Assembly (NCBI RefSeq): GCF_017592475.1
Contig: NZ_JAGFNP010000002.1
Span: 521,135 to 585,134, forward strand
DNA: 64,000 nucleotides
Reading direction: 5' to 3'
DNA from: Glycomyces niveus
GTDB lineage: Bacteria; Actinomycetota; Actinomycetes; Mycobacteriales; Micromonosporaceae
Part shown: in pieces, positions 28,386 through 36,782 of the stretch
Position numbering within the stretch: the first letter of the stretch is position 1
Layout of the letters: each line of letters begins with the position of its first letter
The notes under the pieces: generated by a model
Database searches by the model: none
Seen by the model: the letters and a program-made list of their open reading frames with translations, nothing else
What the model was told of the DNA's origin: nothing
Made by a program: the position numbers and the translations under genes

Positions 28386-29555
28386 CTACGCCCCCCAACC
28401 GGCGGCCCGGCCGCCCTGGCGGTCGGCCCGGATCTTCTCCGCATACCCCGACGCCGCGTACGCCGCCATCGGATCAGCGTCCAGACCCTGCTCCTCGCGA
28501 AGCTCCGCCAGCAGCGGGCGCACGTCGGTGTTGTAGGCGTCCATCAGGACCGCGTTGGCGCCCAAGACGTCTCCGGCGGCCTGCGCCTCGGCGAGCGCAT
28601 CGGTGTCCACCAGCAGCGCCTTCGCGGTGGCCTCCTGCACGTTCATCACCGACCGGATCTGACCGGGGATCTTCGGCTCGATGTTGTGGCACTGGTCGAG
28701 CATGTACGCGATCCCCGACTCCGGGCCCACCACACCCCGCAGCGCCAGCTCGTGCATGATCCGGAACAACTGGAACGGATCCGCCGAGCCCACCATCAGA
28801 TCGTCGTCGGCGTAGAACCGCGAGTTGAAGTCGAACCCGCCGAGCTTCCCCTCCCGCAGCAGCACCGCCACGATGAACTCGATGTTGGTGCCGGGGGCGT
28901 GGTGCCCGGTGTCGATCACCACCTGCGCCTTCGACCCGAGCTTGAGGCAGTGCGCGTACGCCGTCCCCCAGTCGGGGACGTCCATCGTGTAGAACGACGG
29001 CTCGAACAGCTTGTACTCCAGAAGGAGGCGCTGGTCGTCGCCGAGGCGGTCGTAGACCTCGGCGAGGACGTCGGCGAGGCGGTCCTGGCGGTCGGCGATG
29101 GAGTCCTGGCCGGGGTAGTTGGTGCCGTCGGCGAACCAGAGTTTGAGGTCCGCCGAGCCGGTGGCGTCCATGATGTCGACGCATTCGAGGAGGTGGTCGG
29201 TGGCCTTGCGGCGGACGGCGGGGTCGGGGTGGCAGACGGAGCCGAGCATGTAGTCGTCGTCTTGGAAGGTGTTGGAGTTGATGGTGCCGATGCGCACGCC
29301 GAGGTCGGCGGCGTGCGCGGCGAGGGCGGTGTAGTCGTCCACTTTGTCCCAGGGGATGTGGAGGGCGACGGATCCGGCGGCGCCGGTGTACTGGTTGACC
29401 TGGGCGGCGTCGGCGATCTTCTCGTACGGGTCGCGGGGGACGCCGTGCTGGGCGAAGACTTTGAAGCGGGTGCCGGAGTTGCCGAAGGCCCAGGAGGGCA
29501 GTTCGATGCTCTGGGCGGCGAGAATCTGCTTGGCGCTCGTGCTGCGGTCGCTCAT
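28386..29555 (-). CDS. rhaI: L-rhamnose isomerase (RhaI type)
   Basis: A 389-residue TIM-barrel, metal-dependent isomerase that turns L-rhamnose into L-rhamnulose. LLLEYKLFEPSFYTMDVPDW, VIDTGHHAPGTNIEFIVA and GGFDFNSRFYADDDL supply the metal-binding Glu, Asp and His residues of the Pseudomonas-type enzyme. The ATG at 29555 has AAGGAG seven bases upstream and overlaps the rhaM stop as ATGA. Confidence 0.94.
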   Translation of the reverse strand: MSDRSTSAKQILAAQSIELPSWAFGNSGTRFKVFAQHGVPRDPYEKIADAAQVNQYTGAAGSVALHIPWDKVDDYTALAAHAADLGVRIGTINSNTFQDDDYMLGSVCHPDPAVRRKATDHLLECVDIMDATGSADLKLWFADGTNYPGQDSIADRQDRLADVLAEVYDRLGDDQRLLLEYKLFEPSFYTMDVPDWGTAYAHCLKLGSKAQVVIDTGHHAPGTNIEFIVAVLLREGKLGGFDFNSRFYADDDLMVGSADPFQLFRIMHELALRGVVGPESGIAYMLDQCHNIEPKIPGQIRSVMNVQEATAKALLVDTDALAEAQAAGDVLGANAVLMDAYNTDVRPLLAELREEQGLDADPMAAYAASGYAEKIRADRQGGRAAGWGA

Positions 29556-29947
29556 TCGCCGGCTCCTTCGTTGGCGGCCTGGGCCAGTTGTGTCTCGAGG
29601 TTGAACACTTCGGGGAGGACGGTGAAGGCGTCGTCGGCGTTGGCGCCGCCGGTGCCTTCGAAGAAGGGGGCCATCTCGGCCTGCCAGCGGGCGTTGACTT
29701 CGCGCTCGGCCATGCCGGCGCGGGCGGCGTCGAAGTCGTCGGTCTCCAGGTAGCCCACGAGGAGTCCGTCGTCGCCGAGGAAGAGGGAGTAGTTGGTCCA
29801 TCCGGTCTCGGCGAGGGCGGCGAGCATGTCGGGCCAGACGGCGGCGTGGCGTTCGCGGTACTCGTCGAGGCGGTCGGGCCGGACGCGGAGCGTGAAGCAC
29901 ACGCGCGCCTTGGAAGGCGCTTGCAAGCCGTTGGTCGGGGCTGCCAA
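29552..29947 (-). CDS. rhaM: L-rhamnose mutarotase
   Basis: A 131-residue dimeric alpha-beta-barrel enzyme that interconverts rhamnose anomers before isomerisation. FTLRVRPDRLDEYRERHAAV places the conserved Tyr and His; WPDMLAALAETGWTNYSLFL and MAPFF are family-like. TTG at 29947 is chosen, as AGGAGG is six bases upstream; in-frame sequence further up covers the promoter and operator. First gene of the rhamnose operon. Confidence 0.9.
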   Translation of the reverse strand: MAAPTNGLQAPSKARVCFTLRVRPDRLDEYRERHAAVWPDMLAALAETGWTNYSLFLGDDGLLVGYLETDDFDAARAGMAEREVNARWQAEMAPFFEGTGGANADDAFTVLPEVFNLETQLAQAANEGAGE

Positions 29948-30003
29948 GGGGTTCCTCCTCGGAAGTGTTCGCGGGGCGTGGCGGTGAGGACCGCACACAT
30001 TTT

Positions 30004-30015
30004 TGAATCGATTCA
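30004..30015. promoter_or_regulatory. LacI-type operator O1 at the rha promoter
   Basis: TGAATCGATTCA is a perfect 12-bp palindrome with the central CG typical for LacI proteins. It lies just downstream of the -10 of the minus-strand rha promoter, well placed to block transcription. Confidence 0.8.
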
Positions 30016-30031
30016 TGAAGGGATTTCGATA

Positions 30032-30060
30032 AGTAAAACCCTCGGGCCTCAGGTTGTCAA
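30032..30060 (-). promoter_or_regulatory. Promoter of the rhaM-I-EW-B operon
   Basis: On the minus strand TTGACA (plus 30055-30060), a 17-base spacer and TTTACT (plus 30032-30037) make a strong housekeeping-type promoter. Transcription would start about 30025, just before operator O1. Confidence 0.7.
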
Positions 30061-30124
30061 GGCGCGACCACGAAGAAATTCGAACACGGTTCGGTATATG
30101 CTCCTCAAGCTCCGGCTCCACCGT

Positions 30125-30136
30125 TGAACCGTTTCA
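30125..30136. promoter_or_regulatory. LacI-type operator O2 before the repressor gene
   Basis: TGAACCGTTTCA shares the TGAAnCGnTTCA pattern of O1, 121 bases away, about 100 bases before the repressor start. It could serve autoregulation or looping with O1. Confidence 0.7.
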
Positions 30137-30234
30137 ACCGGTTGCCCGAGTGCCCACCCGCAGCGACAGCCGTCGATGCGTCGATGCGCACCCCTGCATT
30201 ACCCTGGGCTCCCGATAGCATTCGTGAGGTGACG

Positions 30235-31242
30235 ATGACCACAACCAGCATGAAGGACGTCGCGCGCGCCGCCGGCGTGTCGGTCGGGACGGTCTCCAAC
30301 GTGCTCAACCGGCCCGAGGCCGTCGCCGAGGAGACCCGCTCGCGCGTGCAGGCCGCCATCGCCGAACTCGGCTACGTGCGCAACGACTCCGCCCGCCAGC
30401 TGCGGGCCGGCCGCTCGCGCACCGTCGCGGTCGTCGTGCTGGACGTGGCCAACCCGTTCTTCACCGACGTCGTGCGCGGCGCCGAGCCCCTCATCGAGTC
30501 CGCCGGCGGCGTCGTCACCGTCTGCGACTCCGGCGAGGACGTCCGCCGCGAACGCCGCCACCTCGAGATCCTCGAGGAGCAGCGCGTCCTCGGCCTGCTC
30601 ATCACCCCCGTCGACGACACCTCCGCCTCCTGGATCGAACGCCTCTCCGGCCACGACATCCCCCTCGTCCTCGTCGACCGCGGCGCCGGGCGCCACCCCC
30701 ACTGCTCGGTCGCCGTCGACGACGTCCACGGCGGCCGCCTCGCCGCCGGCCACCTCGCCGACCGCGGACACGCCCGCATCGCGTTCGTCGGCGGCCCCGC
30801 CTCCATCCCCCAGGTCGCCGACCGCCTCCAGGGCTGCCGCGACGTCTGCGACGAGCGCGGCATCGCCCTCGAGGTCTTCACCACCGCCGGCCTCAACTTC
30901 GCGGCCGGGCGCGAGGCCGTCGAGCAGATGCTCGGCCTCGACGAGCGCCCCACGGCCATGTTCTGCGCCAACGACCTCGTCGCACTCGGCGCCCTCCAGG
31001 CCCTGACGATGCACGGCGTCAAGGTCCCCCAGGAGTGCGCGATCATCGGCTACGACGACATCGACTTCGCCGCAGCCGCCGCGGTGCCGCTCTCCTCGAT
31101 CCGCCAGCCGCGCTCGCAGCTGGGCCGCACGGCCGCGCAGCTGCTGTTCGACGAGATCGGCGAGGGCGAGGGGCACACCCATCGCAACGTGGTCTTCCAG
31201 CCCGAACTCGTCGCGCGGGCCTCGACCTCGCGGGAGCTGTAG
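30235..31242 (+). CDS. LacI-family repressor of the rhamnose operon
   Basis: A 335-residue protein. The N-terminal helix-turn-helix reads SMKDVARAAGVSVGTVSNVL and the hinge region contains the usual minor-groove element. The effector domain (from about 62) ends with GYDDIDFAAAAAVPLSSIRQP. ATG at 30235 follows GTGAGGTG; a GTG two codons earlier is possible. It faces rhaM across about 290 bases with two TGAAnCGnTTCA sites. The likely inducer is rhamnose or a phosphate derivative (inference from context). Confidence 0.9.
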   Translation: MTTTSMKDVARAAGVSVGTVSNVLNRPEAVAEETRSRVQAAIAELGYVRNDSARQLRAGRSRTVAVVVLDVANPFFTDVVRGAEPLIESAGGVVTVCDSGEDVRRERRHLEILEEQRVLGLLITPVDDTSASWIERLSGHDIPLVLVDRGAGRHPHCSVAVDDVHGGRLAAGHLADRGHARIAFVGGPASIPQVADRLQGCRDVCDERGIALEVFTTAGLNFAAGREAVEQMLGLDERPTAMFCANDLVALGALQALTMHGVKVPQECAIIGYDDIDFAAAAAVPLSSIRQPRSQLGRTAAQLLFDEIGEGEGHTHRNVVFQPELVARASTSREL

Positions 31243-31385
31243 CAGGCGTCCGGGTCGGTGACGGCCCGCTCCTGTAACGGTAAAGTTCGGGTCTGGTAGC
31301 GTCTGCGCAACAACCGGCCCGGCGCGTTCGCGCCGCCCCCCGGGCCGCCGGCGACGATGCAGATGAACCCTTCCAGGAGGCGATT

Positions 31386-32891
31386 ATGGCCGAGCACCAC
31401 TCCGCGCGCATCGAGTTCGATCCGCGCTTCACCGTCGCCGACGTGCCCGAGCGGCTGTTCGGCTCCTTCGTCGAGCACCTGGGCCGGTGCGTCTACACCG
31501 GCATCTACGAGCCCGGGCACGCGACCGCGAACGCCGACGGCCTGCGCCAGGACGTCCTCGACCTCATCGCCGAACTGGGCCCGACCATGGTCCGCTACCC
31601 GGGCGGGAACTTCGTCTCCGGCTACCGCTGGGAGGACGGCACCGGCCCCAAGGAGGACCGGCCCCGCCGCCTCGACCTCGCCTGGGGCACCACCGAGACC
31701 AACCAGTTCGGCCTCGGCGAGTTCATGAAGTTCTGCCGCGCCACCGACGTCGAGCCGAACATGGCCGTCAACCTGGGCACCCGCGGCCTGCAGGAGGCCC
31801 TGGACCTCCTCGAGTACGCCAACCACCCCGGCGGCACCTACTGGTCGGACCTGCGCCGCTCCCACGGCGACGAGGAGCCCTACGGCATCAAGCTGTGGTG
31901 CCTGGGCAACGAGATGGACGGCCCCTGGCAGATCGGCCAGAAGACCGCCCACGAGTACGGCCGCACCGCCGACCAGGTCGCCCGCTCCATGCGGTACATC
32001 GACCCCGAGCTCGACCTCGTCGCGTGCGGCTCCTCGTCCCGCGGCATGCCCGAGTTCGGTGCCTGGGAGGCCGAGGTGCTCACCCAGTCCTACGAGTCGG
32101 TCGACTACATCTCCGCCCACGCCTACTACCAGCCCCGCGACGGCGACTTCAAGTCGTTCATGGCCTCGGCCCAGGACATGGAGCTGTTCATCGACGGCGT
32201 CACCGCCACCGCCGACGCGGTCGGCGCGAAGCTCAAGAGCGACAAGAAGATCAACATCTCCTTCGACGAGTGGAACGTCTGGTACCAGGACGCGCCCACC
32301 GGCGAGCGCGACGAACCGTGGTCCGTCGCCCCCCGCCAGCTCGAGAACATCTACTCGACGATGGACGCCGTCGTCTTCGGGTCGCTGATGATCACGCTCC
32401 TGCGCCGCTGCGACCGCGTCACCGCGGCCTGCCTCGCGCAGCTGGTGAACGTGATCGCGCCGATCATGACCGAGCCCGACGGCCCGGCGTGGCGCCAGAC
32501 CACGTTCTACCCCTTCGCGGAGGCCTCGAAGTTCGGGCGCGGCAAGGTGCTGCGCGTCAACGCCGCCTCGCCGCAGCTCGAGACCGAGAAGTACGGCGCG
32601 GTCGACGCACTCCACTCGGTCGCGGTGGCGAACGAGGACGGCACCTTCACGGTCTTCGCCGTCAACCGCGACCTCGAAGCGCCCCTGACGCTCGAGATCG
32701 ACCTCGCCTCGCTCGGCGGCCGCACGGACCTGACCTGCTCGACGCTGACCGACGCGGACCCGGACGCGAAGAACACCCTCGCCGAGCAGGACCGGGTCGT
32801 CCCGGTCGCCAACGGCGACATCACCGTCAAGGACGGCGTCGCGTTCGTGGAACTGCCCGCGATGTCCTGGAACACCATCCGCATCGCCTAG
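31386..32891 (+). CDS. abfA: Alpha-L-arabinofuranosidase, GH51
   Basis: A 501-residue enzyme with a TIM barrel and a C-terminal beta domain. It removes arabinofuranosyl units from arabinan or arabinoxylan fragments. The acid/base Glu is in WCLGNEMDGPW (E176) and the nucleophile in SFDEWNVWY (E295). MVRYPGGNFVSGYRWEDG is a GH51 hallmark. No signal peptide, so it acts inside on imported oligosaccharides. AGGAGG stands five bases before the ATG. It follows the LacI gene but no shared operator is visible. Confidence 0.93.
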   Translation: MAEHHSARIEFDPRFTVADVPERLFGSFVEHLGRCVYTGIYEPGHATANADGLRQDVLDLIAELGPTMVRYPGGNFVSGYRWEDGTGPKEDRPRRLDLAWGTTETNQFGLGEFMKFCRATDVEPNMAVNLGTRGLQEALDLLEYANHPGGTYWSDLRRSHGDEEPYGIKLWCLGNEMDGPWQIGQKTAHEYGRTADQVARSMRYIDPELDLVACGSSSRGMPEFGAWEAEVLTQSYESVDYISAHAYYQPRDGDFKSFMASAQDMELFIDGVTATADAVGAKLKSDKKINISFDEWNVWYQDAPTGERDEPWSVAPRQLENIYSTMDAVVFGSLMITLLRRCDRVTAACLAQLVNVIAPIMTEPDGPAWRQTTFYPFAEASKFGRGKVLRVNAASPQLETEKYGAVDALHSVAVANEDGTFTVFAVNRDLEAPLTLEIDLASLGGRTDLTCSTLTDADPDAKNTLAEQDRVVPVANGDITVKDGVAFVELPAMSWNTIRIA

Positions 32892-32902
32892 CGCACAACG
32901 CA

Positions 32903-32941
32903 AACGGAAGGCCCGCAGCATGTCGCTGCGGGCCTTCCGTT
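32903..32941. terminator. Bidirectional terminator between abfA and aroG
   Basis: A perfect 17-bp stem (AACGGAAGGCCCGCAGC and its complement) with a five-base loop lies 11 bases past the abfA stop and 6 bases past the convergent aroG stop. It can serve both. Confidence 0.88.
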
Positions 32942-32947
32942 GTGCTC

Positions 32948-34021
32948 TCAGGCGCGTGCGGTGCGGACCGCTTCGGCGAGCTCGCCCAGGAGCGCGGCGG
33001 TCTCGTCCCAGCCGACGCACGCGTCGGTGACGGACTTGCCGTAGTCGAGGGTGCCGAGCGGGCCCGGCTCCTGGCGGCCCGGCTCGATGAAGCTCTCGAT
33101 CATCAGCCCGGCGACGCCCTGCTCCCCCGCCGCGATCCGCGCGGCGAGCTCGCGGACGACCTCGGCCTGGCGCACATGGTCCTTGCCGGAGTTGGCGTGG
33201 CTGGCGTCCACGACCAGCCGCTGCGGCATGCCGTGCTTGGCCAACAGCGCCAGCGCGTCGCGAATGTCCTCAGGGCTGTAGTTGGGGCCGCCGCGGCCGC
33301 CGCGCAGAATGATGTGGCAGTCGGGGTTGCCGCTGGTGGAGACGATGGAGGCACGCCCGTCCTCGTCGACACCGAAGAACACGTGGTCCCCGGCCGCGGC
33401 CCGGCAGCCGTCGATCGCCGAGGCCAGGTCGCCGTCAGTGGTGTTCTTGAACCCCACCGGCATCGACAGGCCCGACGCGAGCTGGCGGTGGACCTGGGAC
33501 TCGGTGGTGCGGGCCCCGATCGCGCCCCACGAGACGGCGTCGGCGATGTGCTGCGGGCTGGTGGGCTCGAGGAACTCGCACCCGACCGGCAGGCCCGTGT
33601 CGAGAACGTCGAGCAGGACGCGGCGGGCGGTGCGCAGACCCAGCTCGACGTCGTGCGTGCCGTCCAGGTGCGGGTCGTTGATGAGGCCCTTCCAGCCGAC
33701 CGTGGTGCGGGGCTTCTCGAAGTACACGCGCATGACGACCATGAGCGCGTCCGACAGCGGCGCCGCAGCGGCCGCGAGGCGCTGCGCGTAGTCCTTCGCG
33801 GCGGCCGGGTCGTGGACCGAGCAGGGACCGACGACCACGAGAAGGCGGTCGTCGGTGCCGTCGAGGACGTGCGTGACCTCGCGGCGGGTGCGCTCGACGA
33901 GCGCGGCGCGGTCGGCCCCGAGCGGCAGCTCGGCGCGGAGGGCGGCCGGGGCGACGAGCGGCTGGAACGCGGTGACGCGCAGGTCGCTGGTCTGCGGTGA
34001 GCGATCGGCGGGCGTGGTCAT
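32948..34021 (-). CDS. aroG: 3-deoxy-7-phosphoheptulonate (DAHP) synthase, type I
   Basis: A 357-residue class I enzyme that joins phosphoenolpyruvate and erythrose-4-phosphate in the first step of aromatic amino-acid synthesis. Motifs: VVVGPCSVHDPAAAKDYA, MRVYFEKPRTTVGWKGLIND, GARTTESQVHR, VGFKNTTDG, VDASHANSGKDH and MIESFIEPG. It is the E. coli AroF/G/H type, not the type II enzyme common in actinobacteria. ATG at 34021 is the first fitting start. A leader peptide rich in Trp, Tyr and Phe and a terminator hairpin lie upstream, so attenuation is expected. Confidence 0.95.
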   Translation of the reverse strand: MTTPADRSPQTSDLRVTAFQPLVAPAALRAELPLGADRAALVERTRREVTHVLDGTDDRLLVVVGPCSVHDPAAAKDYAQRLAAAAAPLSDALMVVMRVYFEKPRTTVGWKGLINDPHLDGTHDVELGLRTARRVLLDVLDTGLPVGCEFLEPTSPQHIADAVSWGAIGARTTESQVHRQLASGLSMPVGFKNTTDGDLASAIDGCRAAAGDHVFFGVDEDGRASIVSTSGNPDCHIILRGGRGGPNYSPEDIRDALALLAKHGMPQRLVVDASHANSGKDHVRQAEVVRELAARIAAGEQGVAGLMIESFIEPGRQEPGPLGTLDYGKSVTDACVGWDETAALLGELAEAVRTARA

Positions 34022-34101
34022 CGGAGTGCGGTTCCCATCTGTGTTGCGAGGCGGGTCCTGTCCACTCGAGGTCTTCCCGGTGCCGGCCCGCCTGACGACG
34101 A

Positions 34102-34127
34102 AAGGCAGCGACTGGTGTCGCTGCCTT
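34102..34127 (-). terminator. Attenuator terminator in the aroG leader
   Basis: AAGGCAGCGAC and its perfect 11-bp complement around a four-base loop, followed on the minus strand by TTCGTCGTC. It lies 80 bases before the aroG start and 25 bases after the leader peptide stop. Upstream, 34175-34185 can pair either locally (GGCTCC with GGAGCC, 34170-34185) or over 11 bp with 34131-34141, directly before the terminator arm. Confidence 0.75.
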
Positions 34128-34151
34128 GTTGGCTCCGGGTGTGTTCGTCCG

Positions 34152-34223
34152 TCAGCGCTCGAGGCGCCGGGCTCCACCCGGAGCCGGCTTAAAGCGCCAA
34201 TAGTTGCGAACAGACCAAGACAT
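34152..34223 (-). CDS. aroG leader peptide (aromatic-rich attenuator peptide)
   Basis: A 23-residue frame beginning MSWSVRNYWRF: Trp at 3 and 9, Tyr at 8, Phe at 11, then a Pro/Gly/Arg end. TACGGT (plus 34231-34236) stands seven bases before the ATG, so the mRNA likely begins at the start codon. Ribosome stalling when aromatic aminoacyl-tRNAs are short would change folding of the region up to the terminator at 34102-34127 and let RNA polymerase reach aroG. Seen directly: peptide, -10, hairpins. Mechanism: inferred from trp-type attenuators. Confidence 0.8.
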   Translation of the reverse strand: MSWSVRNYWRFKPAPGGARRLER

Positions 34224-34276
34224 GGGGCGAACCGTAGCACACCCGCGCGGCGGGCCGCCACGGCCCGGGGCGGGTG

Positions 34277-34909
34277 TCACAGGGCGCTGATCGACGCCGG
34301 GGCGCGCTCGGCTCGCGCGAGGGCGCGCACCAGGCTCGCCTGCCCGTGGCGCTTCGCGGCCAGGCGCGCCAGGATGCACGTCGCGATTTCGAACGTCTCG
34401 GGCGCGAACTCGGGTGTGGCAACGCCGACGGATACGGCGAGGTCGTCGGCATGCACGACCAGTTCGAGGATGCGGGTGCGCAGGAAGTCGCCGAGCGGCG
34501 TCGCATACGGCCAGCGCGGGTTGCCCGAGACCGTGCCGGGAGGGTTACCGGGAAGGAGCCGTTCCAAGGCTTCCAGGGCCGCGACGGCTTCGGCCAGGAC
34601 GGGGCCGTGTCCCGCCTCCGCGGCGCGTTCACCGCCATCCCTGATGCCGGTGTTGTAGTCGTTGTCGATGTCGGCGGCGAGCCAGGCGGCCCGGTCGTAA
34701 TGCTCGTACAGGCCGATGACCTCCTTGCCGGCGTGGTCGGCCGCGAGCGCGGCCGTGACAGAGGTGACCTGCTGGGAAAGGTGGGTGGCGAGGCCGCCCA
34801 CGGTGAATCCTGCCAGGGCCGAAGGTTCGGCCCAGCGCCCTGCGACCGACTCGTGGGCGAGCAGGGAGAGTCCGGTGCGGGCCGCGCTCAGGTAGCGCTC
34901 ACGGATCAT
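34277..34909 (-). CDS. Mycothiol-dependent maleylpyruvate isomerase-like (DinB/TIGR03086-type) protein
   Basis: A 210-residue four-helix protein. VGGLATHLSQQVTSVTAALA, NPRWPYATPLGDFLRTRILE and the metal-site motif RILELVVHADDLAVSVG match the actinobacterial family with a DinB-like metal centre (H near 48, E/H in the last motif), whose members use mycothiol as cofactor. Substrate unknown. AAGGA lies before the ATG at 34909. It ends 54 bases upstream of the leader peptide. Confidence 0.8.
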   Translation of the reverse strand: MIRERYLSAARTGLSLLAHESVAGRWAEPSALAGFTVGGLATHLSQQVTSVTAALAADHAGKEVIGLYEHYDRAAWLAADIDNDYNTGIRDGGERAAEAGHGPVLAEAVAALEALERLLPGNPPGTVSGNPRWPYATPLGDFLRTRILELVVHADDLAVSVGVATPEFAPETFEIATCILARLAAKRHGQASLVRALARAERAPASISAL

Positions 34910-34921
34910 GGCCTGACTTCC

Positions 34922-35887
34922 TTAGCGCATGGAGACGTGGACGTGGTTGGTGTGGTCGGAGGCGGGGTCGCCGCCGGCGCCGGAGTAGGAGCGCCACCCC
35001 GACGAGGGCGACCAGAACTCGCGGTACCAGATCACGTATTCGACGCCGAGCGAGTCGGCGTTGTTGACGTACCAGGCGGCGAGCTGGTCGCCGTAGGTCT
35101 TGTCGTCGCCGGACGCGTCCTCGTTCTGGAACCCGGACTCGTCGGCGGCCCAGTCGCAGGCGCGGCCCAGCGGGTGCTCGCCGGATCCGCCGGAGCGGTA
35201 GCAGGAGACGTAGTGGTCGAAGCCGGCCTCTTTCGTCTCGTTGTACATGTGCAGGGTCCGCGGGGTGAGGCAGCCGTCGGTGGTGGGGTCGTCCTCGGTG
35301 CAGCCGCCGCCGTCGCCGCCGTAGCCTTCGGCGGCGGGCGCGCCCCCGTCCGAGCCGGGCCCGGCGGCCTCCTCGGCGCGCAACTCCTCGAGCTGCTCTT
35401 CGAGGTCTTCGGCGGCCTTCTCGGCGTCGGCGAGGGCGTCTTCGGCGGTCTTGATCTCGTCGGCGTGCGCCTGGCGCTGGGCTTCGAGCTCGTCGAGGAG
35501 CGCCCCGGCCTCGTTCATGAGCGCGGCGCGCTCGCCGCCGAGGAACCCCGAGTAGGTCATGGCATCGACCAGGTCGCGGGTGTCCTCGGAGGAGAGGATC
35601 GCGTTGGTCTGCTGGAGGTCGCCCTCGGTGTGGAGGTAGACGGCGTACTCGTTGAGTTCGGCGGTGAGCTCGTTGAACTGCGCCTCGGTCTCGGTGATGC
35701 GCGTCTCGAGTTCGGCGGCGCGGGCGTTGGCGGCGTCGACGGCCTCCTGGGCGTCGGCGACCTTGTCGATGGCCTCGGCCAGGTCGGATTCGAGGGTCTT
35801 CTCGTCGGGTTCGGCCGAGGCCGGCACCGGGAAGAACGCCACGAGGGCGGCGAGGACCACGACGGGGAGGATCTGCTTGCTGCGCAC
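34922..35887 (-). CDS. Secreted coiled-coil protein with C-terminal extracellular domain
   Basis: A 321-residue exported protein. Signal peptide RSKQILPVVVLAALVAFFPVPASA with cleavage likely before EPDE. Residues 27-165 are an almost unbroken acidic coiled coil (Glu/Ala/Asp heptads), followed by a Gly-rich linker and a C-terminal domain (about 195-321) with CLTPRTLHMYNETKEAGF, GEHPLGRACDW and DHTNHVHVSMR. That domain recurs in actinobacterial secreted proteins after coiled coils or NlpC-like linkers. Two cysteine pairs may form disulfides. A cell-wall role is plausible. GTG start with weak ribosome site. Confidence 0.75.
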   Translation of the reverse strand: MRSKQILPVVVLAALVAFFPVPASAEPDEKTLESDLAEAIDKVADAQEAVDAANARAAELETRITETEAQFNELTAELNEYAVYLHTEGDLQQTNAILSSEDTRDLVDAMTYSGFLGGERAALMNEAGALLDELEAQRQAHADEIKTAEDALADAEKAAEDLEEQLEELRAEEAAGPGSDGGAPAAEGYGGDGGGCTEDDPTTDGCLTPRTLHMYNETKEAGFDHYVSCYRSGGSGEHPLGRACDWAADESGFQNEDASGDDKTYGDQLAAWYVNNADSLGVEYVIWYREFWSPSSGWRSYSGAGGDPASDHTNHVHVSMR

Positions 35888-35947
35888 GGGTGGAGGTCTA
35901 CTTCCGGAGGGTCGGGTCGCCGCCCCGGCGTGGGCGGCGGCCGGGGT

Positions 35948-36727
35948 TTACAGGTCGAAGTCGACCACGAGGGGGGCGTGGTCGGAGGCGCCTTTGCCTT
36001 TGCGTTCGTTGCGGTCGACGTACGCGTCCTTGACGGCCGCCGTGAAAGCGGGGTTGGCCAGGGCGAGGTCGATGCGCAGGCCGCGGTTCTTGGGGAAGTC
36101 GAGGTTGCGGTAGTCCCAGAACGTGAACGGCTGGTCGTACTTGAGGGGGCGCGGGTAGACGTCGGCGAGGCCGGCGGCCTGGACGGCGGCCAGCGCGTCG
36201 CGCTCGTCCTTCGTGATGTGGGTGGTGCCCGGCCAGGCGTCGACGTCCCAGACGTCGGCGTCGGTGGGGCAGATGTTGTAGTCGCCGAGGGCGGCGAAGG
36301 GGAGGCTGCCGGCGGCGTTGACGGCGACGTCGTCCGCGAGGGCCTTGAGGAAGGCGAGCTTGTACGGGAAGTGCGGGTCGGCGACGTCGCGGCCGTTGGG
36401 GACGTACAGCGACTGGACGCGCACGGGCCCGCAGGTGGCGGTGATGGCGCGCGGTTCGACCTCGTCGCCGAAGGCGGGCTGGTCGGCGAGGCCGCGGCGC
36501 ACGTCCGCGATGCCTACCCGCGAGAGGATCGCGACGCCGTTCCAGCGGCCCAGGCCCCACGCGGCGGTCTCGTACCCGGCGGCGCTGATCGCATCGATCG
36601 GCACGTCCGCGTCCGCGCATTTGAGCTCTTGGAGGCAGACCACGTCCGGCTCGGCGGTCTCGAGCCAGGCGATGAGCCTTTCGAGGCGGGCTTTGAGCGA
36701 GTTGATGTTCCACGTGGCCACGCGCAT
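35948..36727 (-). CDS. xthA: Exonuclease III-type AP endonuclease, paralogue 1
   Basis: A 259-residue metal-dependent nuclease acting on abasic sites and 3' ends in base-excision repair. MRVATWNINSLKARLERLIA, VVCLQELKCAD (catalytic Glu), SLYVPNGRDV, ALGDYNICPTDADVWD and GASDHAPLVVDFDL (Asp-His pair) are all present. ATG at 36727 has TAGGGT seven bases upstream, so the mRNA is probably leaderless. A second copy-like gene lies 2.4 kb away on the other strand. Confidence 0.93.
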   Translation of the reverse strand: MRVATWNINSLKARLERLIAWLETAEPDVVCLQELKCADADVPIDAISAAGYETAAWGLGRWNGVAILSRVGIADVRRGLADQPAFGDEVEPRAITATCGPVRVQSLYVPNGRDVADPHFPYKLAFLKALADDVAVNAAGSLPFAALGDYNICPTDADVWDVDAWPGTTHITKDERDALAAVQAAGLADVYPRPLKYDQPFTFWDYRNLDFPKNRGLRIDLALANPAFTAAVKDAYVDRNERKGKGASDHAPLVVDFDL

Positions 36728-36782
36728 GGGCCTCACCCTACCCGCCGCCGGTCCCGGGGTGGCCGGACCCGGGGTGCGCCGG

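Noticed and set aside
29948..30121. An N-terminal extension of rhaM into the promoter region
   Set aside because: It would cover the -10 and LacI operator; the TTG at 29947 has an ideal AGGAGG site and matches family length.
30124..30234. An upstream ATG for the LacI gene
   Set aside because: It overlaps operator O2 and adds 37 residues absent from LacI proteins; the start at 30235 gives the normal N-terminus.
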